Assembly (NCBI GenBank): GCA_029265405.1
Contig: JAJUJI010000001.1
Location: 1-64,000, forward strand
Direction: 5' to 3'
DNA length: 64,000 bases
From: Clostridiales bacterium
Lineage (GTDB): Bacteria > Bacillota > Clostridia > Oscillospirales > Oscillospiraceae
Positions 42,696 to 51,038 of this stretch are shown here, in pieces. The notes beneath the pieces were generated by a model that was not told the origin of the DNA, did no database searches, and worked only from the letters and a program-made list of their open reading frames with translations. The number at the start of each line of letters is the position of its first letter. Positions within the stretch are counted from its first letter, which is position 1. The position numbers and the translations under genes are program-made.

Positions 42696-43262
42696 ATGGA
42701 GCTTAAAACCTTTGAAGAATGCCGGTCGCTTTTGCAGGCTGCGGGGCTTCCGCAAAAGGTGCGGGAGCACAGCGAGGCGGTAGCCTCCCTTGCCGCCGAG
42801 CTGGCGGAAGCGCTGAACGCAAGCGGCTGCTCCCTGGATGCGGAGCTTTGCTGGCGGGCGGGCCTTCTGCACGATATCTGCCGCACCCAGGACAGGCACG
42901 ACGAACGAGGCAAATCCTTCCTTGAAGAGCGCGGCTTTACCATGGAAGCCGAAATAGCGGGCGCCCATCTCGGCAAGGGCATAGATTTTGACGAGGCGTC
43001 CGCATCAATTACCGAAAAAGAGGTAGTCTATCTGGCGGACAAGCTCGTTATGGGCTCCGAAAGGGCGCCGCTGGAGCGGCGCTTCAAATGCGCCATGGAA
43101 AGGTACGGGGGCGAACCCGAGGCGGCGGAAAGCATCAGGAATAAATTTGCTCAAGCCTTAATTATAGAAAAGAAAGTCGAGCGGATTCTCAACCGAAGGA
43201 TAAGCGGCGTGGAACCGGTCCGCGGCGCTGAGGAATATCGAAAATTAACAATCGATTCATAG
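42696..43262 (+). CDS. HD-domain metal-dependent phosphohydrolase
   Basis: A 188-residue HD protein. Metal ligands are visible as VREHSEAV (H near 24), LLHDICRTQ (HD near 55-56), AGAHLGKGI (H near 93) and YLADKLV (D near 114), the pattern of HDIG phosphohydrolases. The YLADKLVMGSERAPLERRF segment matches HD domains that are often fused to or encoded with MocA-type molybdopterin cytidylyltransferases. A role in nucleotide or cofactor metabolism is therefore possible, but no such gene adjoins it. Confidence 0.8.
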   Translation: MELKTFEECRSLLQAAGLPQKVREHSEAVASLAAELAEALNASGCSLDAELCWRAGLLHDICRTQDRHDERGKSFLEERGFTMEAEIAGAHLGKGIDFDEASASITEKEVVYLADKLVMGSERAPLERRFKCAMERYGGEPEAAESIRNKFAQALIIEKKVERILNRRISGVEPVRGAEEYRKLTIDS

Positions 43263-43323
43263 ATTTATCCGAGCAAAGCTGCTAACATACCTGTCGCAGC
43301 ATTATGAAAGGGAGTGTCGATGC

Positions 43324-44070
43324 ATGGCAAAAATATGCCCCGCCTGCGGCGGCGAAAGCCCCGACAACGCAAACTTTTGCATCATATGCGGAACAAGGCA
43401 CGAGCAGATCCTGCAGCCGGAGGAAGCCGAAGCCGGCGCGGACGCCGCTTTGCGCGAAATGCGCAAGGACGCCGCGGAGGAAATGAACGCGCCCGCCGGG
43501 CCGCCCGTAACGCAGGCTAAGGAGGAAGCCGGACTTGCTCCGCCGCCGGCTGAGGCCGAAAGCGAAAAAAACGAGGAAGCTTCCTCCAGCAAATCAGGCC
43601 CAAGCTTAAATGACAAAGCTGAAAATAAAACGGAGCCAAACCTGAATGGCGAAGCCGCCGGCGAGGGCGCGCCTGTTCTCCCGGCTCAGCCCGCATTTTC
43701 GGAATCAGCTCAGGAGCAGCGCAGCCCGGCCGAAGCCACAATAGCCTTGATAAAGGAAGCCGACAGCGGCTGCGATGAGCCGGCGCCGCCGAAAAAGAGC
43801 AAATACGCCCCCATGTCCTCAATCGGGACGGCCTTGTCGCTTGTCGCCATGGGCATACCGGTGATCGGTTTTATAATCACCGTCGTATGGGCCTGCGGTG
43901 CATGCAGAAAAATAGGCAGGAGAAATCTTGCCAGGGCCATGCTTATACTTATGGCGCTCGGGATAATATTATGGATAATCGCCGCGCTGCTGATACGGTA
44001 CGTTTACGCCGACGACATAACAAGGGCCTTCGAGAGCCTGTTTCCCGGCTACACGATAAACTGGGGCTAG
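43324..44070 (+). CDS. zinc-ribbon membrane protein, unknown function
   Basis: A 248-residue protein. An N-terminal zinc ribbon (CPACGGESPDNANFCIICG, residues 5-23) is followed by a ~130-residue acidic Glu/Ala/Pro low-complexity linker, then two membrane helices (about 163-190 and 200-225) with a basic loop CRKIGRRNLARA between them. The layout (zinc ribbon, linker, TM) is common in Clostridia; the role is unknown. The ATG at 43324 follows AAAGGGAG; an out-of-frame ATG lies 5 bases upstream. Confidence 0.75.
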   Translation: MAKICPACGGESPDNANFCIICGTRHEQILQPEEAEAGADAALREMRKDAAEEMNAPAGPPVTQAKEEAGLAPPPAEAESEKNEEASSSKSGPSLNDKAENKTEPNLNGEAAGEGAPVLPAQPAFSESAQEQRSPAEATIALIKEADSGCDEPAPPKKSKYAPMSSIGTALSLVAMGIPVIGFIITVVWACGACRKIGRRNLARAMLILMALGIILWIIAALLIRYVYADDITRAFESLFPGYTINWG

Positions 44071-44092
44071 GCTGCTGCAGCCCCAGCCAACA

Positions 44093-44124
44093 GCCTCCGG
44101 GCAGGGCATCGCCCGGAGGCCTTT
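44093..44124 (+). terminator. terminator of the zinc-ribbon gene
   Basis: Perfect 10-bp stem GCCTCCGGGC / GCCCGGAGGC with an 8-base loop followed by CTTTTC. It lies between convergent genes. Confidence 0.75.
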
Positions 44125-44745
44125 TCATCGCCCGCCGAGAGCCGACTCCAGATCCTCAAGCGACCTGTAGCCGTATGCCGCGGCGGTATTCTTCAATATT
44201 GCGAGCGTCAAATTTTCGCCCCGCTCATTTGCTTTTTTCGTATCGCGCAGGCAAAGCTCCAGCGTCCTTTCGGAATATGTAAGAAGCTCGCCCCGCAGAT
44301 AGCTGTCAATTGACGCCCATCCGCTGCCTTTTTCCGCCTCCCGCGATACGGGCCGCCCTCTCGCGGCAAGCCTGGGGTATCTCAAGCGGGCCTCTATAGT
44401 CCATCCGCCGTGGATTGCGCATATCTCCTCGACCAGAGAAAGCTTCAACGCAGAGGGCTCGGGCAGCATGCTCTTGATCCGCTCGTATTCCTCCGGATAG
44501 GTGCGCTCCATCATATAGGCGTATTTGTACGCAATCAGGTTTTCTCCCCGCTCAGCTGCCTGCTCAAGATCGCGCAAATAGCTCTCCAGGGTATCGTCCG
44601 CCCAAATTTGTGCCTGAGAAACGCGCATTATCTCGAAGGTATTCCAATCGTCCTGGCAATCGGCCCTGCCGCCGGCGTTTTGCGTTTTCTGAAACATGGC
44701 CCACTCCAGGGCTACGATCCCGCTTATCAGCGCTTCCCTTTCCAT
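44125..44745 (-). CDS. DUF4125 family protein
   Basis: A 206-residue protein matching DUF4125: EWAMFQKTQNAGGRADCQDDWNTF (about 14-37) and the YAYMMERTYPEEY region are characteristic. The family's biochemistry is unknown. It follows a DUF4037 gene by one base; the two families are usually adjacent or fused, which suggests joint action. Strong GGGGGGAG ribosome site. Confidence 0.8.
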   Translation of the reverse strand: MEREALISGIVALEWAMFQKTQNAGGRADCQDDWNTFEIMRVSQAQIWADDTLESYLRDLEQAAERGENLIAYKYAYMMERTYPEEYERIKSMLPEPSALKLSLVEEICAIHGGWTIEARLRYPRLAARGRPVSREAEKGSGWASIDSYLRGELLTYSERTLELCLRDTKKANERGENLTLAILKNTAAAYGYRSLEDLESALGGR

Positions 44746-44746
44746 A

Positions 44747-45706
44747 CTACTCCCCCCATAAGGGCAAATTTCTCAAAAGTTCGCCGCTTATTCTTTTTTG
44801 AACTTCCGGCCCGTGGTCAAGCAGAAAATCGGAATCCGAGCCGGTCAGCCCCTGTCTATGAAGCTCCGCAATAATCAGCCCGCTTATCTCCTCTATGGCT
44901 TCGATTCCCTCGCTGAAGCCGCGCGCCGAGGCGAGCCGTACATACGGCTCATAGCATTCCACTCCAAGCAAGGGAAGCTCAAGAAGGCCTCTGTGCATCC
45001 ATTTGTAAAAAGGCCTGTATCTGTTATTAAGCAGATATATCAGGGAGATCGAGCTGCTTATGAATTCCGAGGCCGCCATATGAGCCGCGACTATGTCGCC
45101 CCTTCGGGCGCTGCGCGGGTAGTTGTACTGGCCGGACTGCGCCGCGGACATGCATCTGGCCGCTATCTTTTTAAGCCTGAGCTCATAGGGGTAGCCCGAC
45201 AGCAGCCTTGCACGGAAGGCGGTGAATTCGCCCGGCCCGTCATAAAAAACCGCGCCGTTTGTGGCAATGGACAGGTTGACCTCCGGTATCGAGCGCCACT
45301 GCTCCAAAGTCTCGGGCGGCCTGTCGAGCCCGATAAAGCGCCTGTAAAAGCCGCCTATGGGAAAAACGCCCTCTCTGCCGTCTCCGTAGAGGCTTTTGTT
45401 CACTCCCTTATACCCGAGAAAATCCCTGGATAACCCGTCGAGCGCTTTTTGCAGCTCGTTCCCGAAGGCTCCGTAATCATCTTTGCAGAGCCATATCATT
45501 ACGCGGGGCCCGAAATCATGGTCCTGCGAATACTCGTCGTCAAAGCCGTAGCATTCGGAGCCGTCTCCCACAAGCCCGGCCGCCAGGCGGCCTAGCCTAT
45601 CCGGGAAACGGCCTTTTATTGCGGGCAGGCATACTTCCTCCCAGTACCTGCGCGACAGCTCCAAGCCCTTCATTTCTGCATCATCCGCCAAATTCCATAA
45701 ATTCAT
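44747..45706 (-). CDS. DUF4037 domain protein, nucleotidyltransferase-like
   Basis: A 319-residue protein. The early segment [25 protein letters not shown] (about 46-70) is the nucleotidyltransferase-like GS...D-x-D pattern of DUF4037 proteins, and the C-terminal part is all-helical. Such proteins resemble antibiotic or small-molecule nucleotidyltransferases, but no substrate is known. Cotranscribed with the DUF4125 gene. Between it and rplA lies only a terminator. Confidence 0.8.
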   Translation of the reverse strand: MNLWNLADDAEMKGLELSRRYWEEVCLPAIKGRFPDRLGRLAAGLVGDGSECYGFDDEYSQDHDFGPRVMIWLCKDDYGAFGNELQKALDGLSRDFLGYKGVNKSLYGDGREGVFPIGGFYRRFIGLDRPPETLEQWRSIPEVNLSIATNGAVFYDGPGEFTAFRARLLSGYPYELRLKKIAARCMSAAQSGQYNYPRSARRGDIVAAHMAASEFISSSISLIYLLNNRYRPFYKWMHRGLLELPLLGVECYEPYVRLASARGFSEGIEAIEEISGLIIAELHRQGLTGSDSDFLLDHGPEVQKRISGELLRNLPLWGE

Positions 45707-45753
45707 GACAGCGCAAGCGGCCGGCTACGCCAAAGCTCAAACGGCGCGCTTGA

Positions 45754-45787
45754 GGAAAAAAACCCGCCTCCGAGGAAGGCGGGTTTT
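45754..45787 (-). terminator. terminator of the rpmG-rplA operon
   Basis: AAAAAACCCGCCT / AGGCGGGTTTTTT stem with a short loop and T-tracts on both strands, 6 bases after the rplA stop. It separates the ribosomal operon from the downstream DUF4037 gene. Confidence 0.9.
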
Positions 45788-45792
45788 TTATT

Positions 45793-46485
45793 TCACATCT
45801 GCTTTGCCGCGTTGATTTTTATGCCGGGACCCATCGTTGAGGCGGTAACGCAGCTCTTGATATACTGGCCCTTGGCAGCCGCGGGCTTGGCTTTGATTAT
45901 GGCGCCGAGAAGGGCCGAGAAGTTGTCATACAGCTTGTCGGCGCCGAAGGAAACCTTTCCTATGGGGCAGTGGATGATGTTCGTCTTATCCAAGCGGTAT
46001 TCCACCTTGCCCGCCTTTATTTCCGAAACGGCCTTGGCTATGTCGGGCGAAACGGTTCCGGACTTGGGGCTGGGCATCAGGCCCTTGGGGCCGAGCACGC
46101 GGCCCAGCCTGCCGACGACGCCCATCATGTCGGGCGTGGCTACGACTACGTCGTAGTCAAACCAGTTTTCAGCCTGGATCTTCTGGACCAGCTCCTGCCC
46201 GCCAGCATAGTCGGCGCCGGCGGCAAGCGCCTCCTGTATGCGCTCCTCCTTGCAGAAAACAAGCACTCTCTTGGTTTTGCCGGTTCCGTGGGGAAGGACT
46301 ATCGCGCCGCGAACCTGCTGGTCCGCGTGGCGTGAATCCACGCCCAGCCGCACATGCAGCTCCACCGTTTCGTCAAACTTGGCTTTCGATGCCTTTATTA
46401 CAAGGTCGAAAGCCTCCCTCGCGTCGTAGAGTACGGATCTGTCTATAAGCTTTGCGCTTTCCTTATAATTTTTGCTTCTAAACAC
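45793..46485 (-). CDS. rplA: 50S ribosomal protein L1
   Basis: A 230-residue L1 with the usual two-domain sequence: [20 protein letters not shown] near 42, [11 protein letters not shown] near 67 and the domain [22 protein letters not shown] near 122. It binds 23S rRNA at the L1 stalk. GTG start with AAGGGGG upstream. It follows rplK directly but is followed by a terminator instead of rplJ-rplL. Confidence 0.98.
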   Translation of the reverse strand: MFRSKNYKESAKLIDRSVLYDAREAFDLVIKASKAKFDETVELHVRLGVDSRHADQQVRGAIVLPHGTGKTKRVLVFCKEERIQEALAAGADYAGGQELVQKIQAENWFDYDVVVATPDMMGVVGRLGRVLGPKGLMPSPKSGTVSPDIAKAVSEIKAGKVEYRLDKTNIIHCPIGKVSFGADKLYDNFSALLGAIIKAKPAAAKGQYIKSCVTASTMGPGIKINAAKQM

Positions 46486-46498
46486 AGCCTGTACCCCC

Positions 46499-46924
46499 TT
46501 AACCTTCGATGACTATGCCCATGCTGCGGGCGGTGCCGGCTATCATGCTGTACGCGGCTTCGATGGAGCCGGCGTTCAGGTCAGGCATCTTCTGCTCGGC
46601 TATTTTACGAACCTCAGCGGCGGATATCTTCGCAACCTTGTCCTTTTGCGGAACGCCGGAGCCCTTTTCGATGCCGCAGGCCTTCTTCAAAAGCACGGCG
46701 GCCGGGGGTGTCTTGCATATGAAGGTGAAGCTGCGGTCCGAATAAACCGTTATGAGAACGGGAATGGTAAGGCCCATGTCGCCCTTTGTGCGCTCGTTGA
46801 ATTCCTTTGTAAAGGCGGCTATATTGACGCCGTGCTGGCCTAAGGCCGGGCCAACTGGGGGGGCGGGCGTAGCCTTGCCCGCGGGAATCTGCAATTTTAC
46901 GATTCCTACTACTTTTGCTGCCAC
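46499..46924 (-). CDS. rplK: 50S ribosomal protein L11
   Basis: A 141-residue L11, the exact family length: [31 protein letters not shown] start, [15 protein letters not shown] near 67 and the C-terminal [12 protein letters not shown]. The GTG at 46924 has AGGAGGT 9 bases upstream; the frame is open further upstream but without a ribosome site. Confidence 0.98.
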   Translation of the reverse strand: MAAKVVGIVKLQIPAGKATPAPPVGPALGQHGVNIAAFTKEFNERTKGDMGLTIPVLITVYSDRSFTFICKTPPAAVLLKKACGIEKGSGVPQKDKVAKISAAEVRKIAEQKMPDLNAGSIEAAYSMIAGTARSMGIVIEG

Positions 46925-47023
46925 TTTATGTGTACCTCCTAATAATATGTGGTGCCGCTTCGACGCGCGTCGGAGCGGGTCCGGCGGAAGGCCTCGCCTT
47001 CCTCCCACTTTTTACCGGAATTG

Positions 47024-47545
47024 CTATTTCATTGCTTCGACCTGATCCAGCTCCAGGTCAACCGGCGTCTCCCTGCCGAACATAGACACAGTGACGCGAA
47101 CGCGCCCCTTTTCCGGGTCAAGCTCGTCAACCGTGCCGATAAAGCCGTCCAGCGGCCCGTCCACGACGCGCACGCTGTCTCCTACGGAGAAGCCGACTGT
47201 GATTTCGCGTTTTTCAACTCCAAGATCAAGGATTTCCTTTTCGGTCAGCGGGATCGCCTTTCCTGCGGAGCCAACAAAGCCCGTAACGCCTCTGACGTTG
47301 CGCACAAGATGCCAGCTTTCGTCGGTCATTATCATTTTTATAAGGACATAGCCGGGAAAAATCTTATGCTCCTTAGTAACGGCCTTTGAGTCGACAATTT
47401 CGGTCACGGTCTCCATGGGAATTTTGACCTCAAGTATGAGATCCTCCATGTGGCGGTTTTCCCTTGCCTTCTCAATGGACGCGGCGACGGTGTTTTCATA
47501 TCCCGAGTATGTGTGAAGAACATACCATTCTGCGTTGTCAGGCAT
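47024..47545 (-). CDS. nusG: transcription termination/antitermination protein NusG
   Basis: A 173-residue NusG: N-terminal NGN domain (EWYVLHTYSGYENTVAASIEKA, about 6-27) with FPGYVLIKM near 64, and a C-terminal KOW domain (GDSVRVVDGPLDGFIGTV, about 121-138). It contacts RNA polymerase and couples transcription with translation or termination. Located between secE and rplK as in most bacteria. Confidence 0.98.
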   Translation of the reverse strand: MPDNAEWYVLHTYSGYENTVAASIEKARENRHMEDLILEVKIPMETVTEIVDSKAVTKEHKIFPGYVLIKMIMTDESWHLVRNVRGVTGFVGSAGKAIPLTEKEILDLGVEKREITVGFSVGDSVRVVDGPLDGFIGTVDELDPEKGRVRVTVSMFGRETPVDLELDQVEAMK

Positions 47546-47592
47546 TATGATTCTTTCCTTTCGCTCTACATGGCCCGCTCCGGCTCATCCAT

Positions 47593-47856
47593 TTAGCCTC
47601 CGATGGAAATCAGCGCCTGCACGATGAACATGGCTACCTGGTCGAAAGCCCAGAGGACGCAGCCGGCCACTATCATGACTACGGAAGCCACAATGGTTTT
47701 GTTTACGGTAACCTGCCTGGTCGGCCAAACGACTTTTTTCAGCTCGCTGCGCATCTCGCGGAACCATTTCGACAGCCCGGCGGCGGCGCGCCTGAAGAAG
47801 TTCGGCTTGCCCTTCTTTTCGGGCTTCGCTTCCGAGCCCTTGTTTTCCTTAGCCAT
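47593..47856 (-). CDS. secE: preprotein translocase subunit SecE
   Basis: An 87-residue SecE. A charged N-terminal tail is followed by the conserved FREMRSELKKVVWPTRQ amphipathic segment (about 35-51) and one membrane helix (about 58-84). Part of the SecYEG channel. The ATG at 47856 fits; an upstream TTG adds one residue only. Confidence 0.96.
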   Translation of the reverse strand: MAKENKGSEAKPEKKGKPNFFRRAAAGLSKWFREMRSELKKVVWPTRQVTVNKTIVASVVMIVAGCVLWAFDQVAMFIVQALISIGG

Positions 47857-47873
47857 CAATATACCCCCGACCC

Positions 47874-48023
47874 TTACTTTGTCTCGCTATGGACGGTGTG
47901 CTTTCGGCAGAAACGGCAATACTTGTTCATTTCCAAACGTTCAGGAGTGTTTTTCTTGTTTTTGACGGTATTGTAATTGCGCTGATGGCATTCGCTGCAT
48001 CTGAGAGTAACCTTTACTCGCAC
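47874..48023 (-). CDS. rpmG: 50S ribosomal protein L33
   Basis: A 49-residue L33 with the zinc-binding form: C9-x2-C12 in [12 protein letters not shown] and CRFCRKHT (C36-x2-C39) near the end. The start is GTG with AGGAGGTG upstream. First gene of the secE-nusG-rplK-rplA operon, its usual place in Firmicutes. It is below 60 codons but unmistakable. Confidence 0.96.
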   Translation of the reverse strand: MRVKVTLRCSECHQRNYNTVKNKKNTPERLEMNKYCRFCRKHTVHSETK

Positions 48024-48131
48024 TGTTTCGGCACCTCCTTTTAGATTTGCTTCGGAATATACCCGAAGCGGCTTGCCTCCCTGCCGGCCCTGGGCATAGC
48101 TGGATAAGCCTCTCAGGCGACAGGTAAATGT

Positions 48132-48160
48132 ACTATATCACAAGCTTGAGGCAAGGTCAA
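48132..48160 (-). promoter_or_regulatory. promoter of the rpmG-secE-nusG-rplK-rplA operon
   Basis: Minus strand TTGACC (48160-48155), 17-bp spacer, TATAGT (48137-48132) preceded by TGA. Leader of about 100 bases before rpmG. The rest of the 228-base gap to coaX shows no gene. Confidence 0.8.
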
Positions 48161-48251
48161 GCCATTTTGCATATTTACTAAAAAAGGAACGGCCCGGCTT
48201 GCCGCGCCGCCCCAGGCCAAACAGGCGCGCGGTTAAATAGCTCCCAAATAG

Positions 48252-49037
48252 CTATTCTCCGCTTCTGGCGCCCCTTTTGTTTTTATCATAGATAATCTTT
48301 AGTCCTTCAAGCAGGAGGTTCTCGTCGCATATTATTTTGCGGCCGCAATGCGGCACAATCTTTGATGAAAGCCCCCCGGTGGCTATAACCGACGCGGGCA
48401 TGCCTATCTCGGTCTCGACTCTGTCGATAAGCCCGTCTATCATGGCGGCGTTGCCGTATATAAGGCCGCTTTGCATGCTTTCAATGCTGTTTGTGCCTAT
48501 CACCTGCTTAGGCTCGTCAAAGGAAAAGCGAGGAAGCTGAGCGGTCCTAGCCGTCAGCGCGTCAAAGGACACCATGACTCCCGGAAAGATCACGACGCCC
48601 CGGAAATTTCCCTTTTCGTCGAGAACCGAAAGGGTGGTGGCCGTCCCCATATCCAGTATGATTATGGGCTTCGGATATTTGCGCAGGGCGGCAACCGCGG
48701 CCACAACGAGATCCGCGCCCAGCTCGCTGGGATCGCCTACGGCTATGTTGAGTCCCGTCTTCGTTCCCGGGCCGACTATGAGAGGCTTTTTGCCGGTCAG
48801 CAGCAGCATAGCGTCCCTTATGATGTTCACAAGGGGAGGGACTACCGAGGCCACAACCGAGCCTTCGATTTTTGAAACCGCAAAGCCGAAAAGCGCGACG
48901 ATATCCCTGATAAGAACGGCATACTCGGCCTCCGTTTTTTCAAGGCTGGTCGAGAGGCGGGAGCGGAACGCAATTTCGTCCCCCTCGAAGCCACCCAGCG
49001 TTATGTTCGTGTTTCCTACGTCAAAGGCAAGGATCAT
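48252..49037 (-). CDS. coaX: type III pantothenate kinase
   Basis: A 261-residue CoaX, which phosphorylates pantothenate in the first step of coenzyme A synthesis and needs a monovalent cation. The ASKHA-fold phosphate motifs are FDVGNTNITLGGF (4-16), a central GADLVVAAVAA (near 106, catalytic Asp) and ILDMGTATTLSVL (about 126-138). The VIATGGLSSKI segment is near 218. It follows an ECF S component, suggesting coupled pantothenate uptake and use. Confidence 0.95.
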   Translation of the reverse strand: MILAFDVGNTNITLGGFEGDEIAFRSRLSTSLEKTEAEYAVLIRDIVALFGFAVSKIEGSVVASVVPPLVNIIRDAMLLLTGKKPLIVGPGTKTGLNIAVGDPSELGADLVVAAVAALRKYPKPIIILDMGTATTLSVLDEKGNFRGVVIFPGVMVSFDALTARTAQLPRFSFDEPKQVIGTNSIESMQSGLIYGNAAMIDGLIDRVETEIGMPASVIATGGLSSKIVPHCGRKIICDENLLLEGLKIIYDKNKRGARSGE

Positions 49038-49065
49038 GCTCTCAACCCGTTTTCCCTAAACTGAC

Positions 49066-49104
49066 GTCAAAGGTATAGCGCGCTCGGCACGCTATACCTT
49101 TGAC
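49066..49104. repeat. 15-bp perfect inverted repeat between the ECF gene and coaX
   Basis: GTCAAAGGTATAGCG (49066-49080) and CGCTATACCTTTGAC (49090-49104) with a 9-base loop. It lies 11 bases after the ECF stop and 28 bases before the coaX start. There is no T-tract, so it is not a standard terminator; it could be an mRNA-stabilising stem, an attenuator or an operator. Confidence 0.8.
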
Positions 49105-49115
49105 AGGCAAATATG

Positions 49116-49706
49116 CTACATATTTTTTCCGATTTTTATTATTCGCGCTACCGTCGGGCATAGGACGATATTTATCAAGAGCTCAAGCAGAAAATTGATG
49201 CCCACAAGCCCGATGAACATGAAGTAGGCAAGAGACGCTCCGCCGGCCCAAGATACAAGCGTGTCATAGAAGCAGAAGTACATGCCCAGCAGGAAAATCC
49301 CGGTATTTACGACAGGGCACACTATCGCCGCTAGAATAACGCCGAGGTAAGTACGCTTCTTGGAAACAGCCGAATAGACCGCCCCAGCCGCAAGGCCCGC
49401 CGCCGCCCCCTTCAGGATGCACAGCAAGGCCGTATAGAAGGGATTTACGTTCCATAGGATGCTGCCGCCGGCGTCCCAGCCGAAAATGCAGGTCAATAGG
49501 ACAAAGAAGCCGAATACTCCGCCGAAATACGCGCCCGCCCTCATGCCGTATACGGCCGCCCCAACGACGATGGGGATGAGAACGAGCGAAACGGGGAAAG
49601 CGCCGATTTTTACGAAAGTGCCGATGAGCTGCAGCACAAGAATTATTCCCGTGAACAGCGCCATTCCGACCATTCGCTTTGTTGCTGCCGTGGTTGTTTT
49701 TTCCAT
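49116..49706 (-). CDS. ECF transporter S component, probably for pantothenate
   Basis: A 196-residue integral membrane protein with about six helices, in the S-component fold of energy-coupling factor transporters (VLIPIVVGAAVYGMRAGAYFGGVFG near 40 is characteristic). S components bind the vitamin and share a common energising module encoded elsewhere. Specificity for pantothenate (PanT-like) is inferred from the adjoining coaX gene, not from a specific residue pattern. ATG with AGGAGG upstream. Confidence 0.8.
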   Translation of the reverse strand: MEKTTTAATKRMVGMALFTGIILVLQLIGTFVKIGAFPVSLVLIPIVVGAAVYGMRAGAYFGGVFGFFVLLTCIFGWDAGGSILWNVNPFYTALLCILKGAAAGLAAGAVYSAVSKKRTYLGVILAAIVCPVVNTGIFLLGMYFCFYDTLVSWAGGASLAYFMFIGLVGINFLLELLINIVLCPTVARIIKIGKNM

Positions 49707-49766
49707 ATTAAATTACCTCCTGCTGCCGCTCCCTTAGTTGCGGGATGCGACGCATATTGCAAGCGT

Positions 49767-49795
49767 ATTATACATATGGGGCGCCTGGTTGTAAA
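49767..49795 (-). promoter_or_regulatory. promoter of the ECF S component-coaX pair
   Basis: Minus strand TTTACA (49795-49790), 17-bp spacer, perfect TATAAT (49772-49767). Leader of about 54 bases. Confidence 0.75.
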
Positions 49796-49836
49796 TAGTC
49801 AAAAATATGAAAATAGCGAATTCCATAACTCTTATA

Positions 49837-49865
49837 TTGACAAACGCGTCTTTCTTTGTTATCAT
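49837..49865 (+). promoter_or_regulatory. promoter of the tRNA-Thr/tRNA-Tyr unit
   Basis: Perfect TTGACA (49837-49842), 17-bp spacer, TATCAT (49860-49865) with TGT before it. Transcription starts about 25 bases before tRNA-Thr. Confidence 0.8.
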
Positions 49866-49896
49866 TCCTCTTGCTGGTGTTGCGGCATCTTGATAT

Positions 49897-49972
49897 GCTG
49901 GTGTAGCTCAGTCGGTAGAGCAGCTGATTTGTAATCAGCAGGTCGGGGGTTCGAGTCCGTCCACCAGCTCCA
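49897..49972 (+). tRNA. tRNA-Thr (UGU)
   Basis: A 76-base tRNA including an encoded CCA. The acceptor stem is GCTGGTG / CACCAGC, the D-loop AGCTCAGTCGGTAGAGCA is canonical, the anticodon loop TTTGTAA gives anticodon TGT, and the T-arm has GGTTCGAGTCC. Confidence 0.97.
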
Positions 49973-49984
49973 ACAATGAAATAT

Positions 49985-50069
49985 GGGGGAATTCCCGAGT
50001 GGCCAAAGGGGACAGACTGTAAATCTGCTGGCAGTGCCTACGGTGGTTCGAATCCACCTTCCCCCACCA
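49985..50069 (+). tRNA. tRNA-Tyr (GUA)
   Basis: An 85-base class II tRNA with encoded CCA and a long variable arm. The acceptor stem is GGGGGAA / TTCCCCC, the anticodon loop CTGTAAA gives GTA, and the T-arm has GGTTCGAATCC. It lies 12 bases after tRNA-Thr and is cotranscribed. Confidence 0.97.
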
Positions 50070-50112
50070 AAATATTTAAGCATGCAAGCATATTTGCATG
50101 CTTAAATATTTT
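50069..50112. repeat. 19-bp perfect inverted repeat at the tRNA-Tyr 3' end
   Basis: AAAATATTTAAGCATGCAA (50069-50087) and its exact complement (50094-50112) with a 6-base loop. It starts at the last base of the tRNA and ends in TATTTT, so it likely terminates the tRNA transcript, although the stem is unusually long and AT-rich. Confidence 0.75.
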
Positions 50113-50179
50113 GCGCGGTTTTGAGCCCTTTCATGCAGGCGCGCGCTTTTCCGCCGCCTGACGGAAGGGCTCATATGCT

Positions 50180-50827
50180 TTATTTCACGGCAAACTCCGT
50201 TTCCAGGCTCTTGCCTCCGCCGCTGACTATTATCCTGTATTCCCCGTCCTTCGTCTTGCCGCCGACCCTCCACGACCAGGAGACATAGCCTTCGCCGTCG
50301 GAATATTTGCTCTCAAGCCCCGCTGCCGAGCTTGGGCCCGAGGAATAGTAGACCGTTATGGCATACTCCGTATTTGGTTCGCCCTTGATTTCAAGAGTCG
50401 CCGTATTATTGCGCGATACGGGCGAGGTAATTGATATAAGCCTTATGTCTTCGGCTGCGGCCGGCGCTGCCGGCGGGGCGGTTTCGGCCGCGGCCCCTGA
50501 CGGTTCCTCCGCCGCAAGCCCGGGCTGCTCGGAGGCGGGCGCGGAGGCTTGCTCAACTGCGGGAGATGGTTCCCCGGAGGGCGCAGGCTCTATTGAGGGC
50601 CGCATATTTGCGGAGGGTTCCGCCGCAGGCTCCGAGGGCGCCGCCTCCTCCGGCATAATGGGGGAAGGCTCGCTGCTCGCGATTAAAAACGACTCTGCCG
50701 TATGAGTTCCGGCCGCATCCGAGGCAAGCTCGTCCTTTCCGCCGACAGCTCCGATTACGCCCGAGGCGGCCAAAATGACGATAAGCCAAAACCACCGTTT
50801 TCCGAGGATGGACTTTACGTTTTTCAC
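50180..50827 (-). CDS. predicted exported protein with Ig-like C-terminal domain
   Basis: A 215-residue protein. Residues ~11-28 (WFWLIVILAASGVIGAVG) form a signal anchor. Residues ~40-125 are a Pro/Glu/Ala/Ser-rich linker, and residues ~130-215 form a beta-sandwich-like domain (ISITSPVSRNNTATLEIKG to GGKTKDGEYRIIVSGG) of bacterial Ig type. Probably a cell-surface protein. GTG start with GGAG upstream; it has its own promoter at 50882-50910. Function unknown. Confidence 0.7.
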   Translation of the reverse strand: MKNVKSILGKRWFWLIVILAASGVIGAVGGKDELASDAAGTHTAESFLIASSEPSPIMPEEAAPSEPAAEPSANMRPSIEPAPSGEPSPAVEQASAPASEQPGLAAEEPSGAAAETAPPAAPAAAEDIRLISITSPVSRNNTATLEIKGEPNTEYAITVYYSSGPSSAAGLESKYSDGEGYVSWSWRVGGKTKDGEYRIIVSGGGKSLETEFAVK

Positions 50828-50881
50828 AGTCGTTCACTCCGCCTTTATATTGAGCGCAGCATGGCTTCCGCTTCCATTTAT

Positions 50882-50910
50882 ATTATATGCCGCCAAATTC
50901 CATTATTCAA
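50882..50910 (-). promoter_or_regulatory. promoter of the Ig-like exported protein gene
   Basis: Minus strand TTGAAT (50910-50905), 17-bp spacer, perfect TATAAT (50887-50882). Confidence 0.75.
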
Positions 50911-50957
50911 CAATTCGCTCCACATATTCCCGTTTTTTGCGTCTTTGATCATATGGC

Positions 50958-51005
50958 AAAGGGAAGAAGCAAAAGGCGTTCTGTCGCCTTTTGCTTCTTC
51001 CCTTT
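50958..51005 (-). terminator. hairpin terminator after the arsenic operon
   Basis: A perfect 21-bp inverted repeat (50958-50978 / 50985-51005; core GAAGAAGCAAAAGGCG) with a 6-base loop. It starts 33 bases after the arsC stop in the leftward direction. The stem ends in CCCTTT; no longer T-run follows, so termination strength is uncertain, but the position fits the end of the eight-gene operon. Confidence 0.7.
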
Positions 51006-51038
51006 TCCGGCTTCCTCCACGCCGCGCGGGCGGAAACC

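Noticed and set aside
46925-47008. Longer N-terminus for L11
   Set aside because: The GTG at 46924 gives the exact 141-residue family length and has AGGAGGT upstream.
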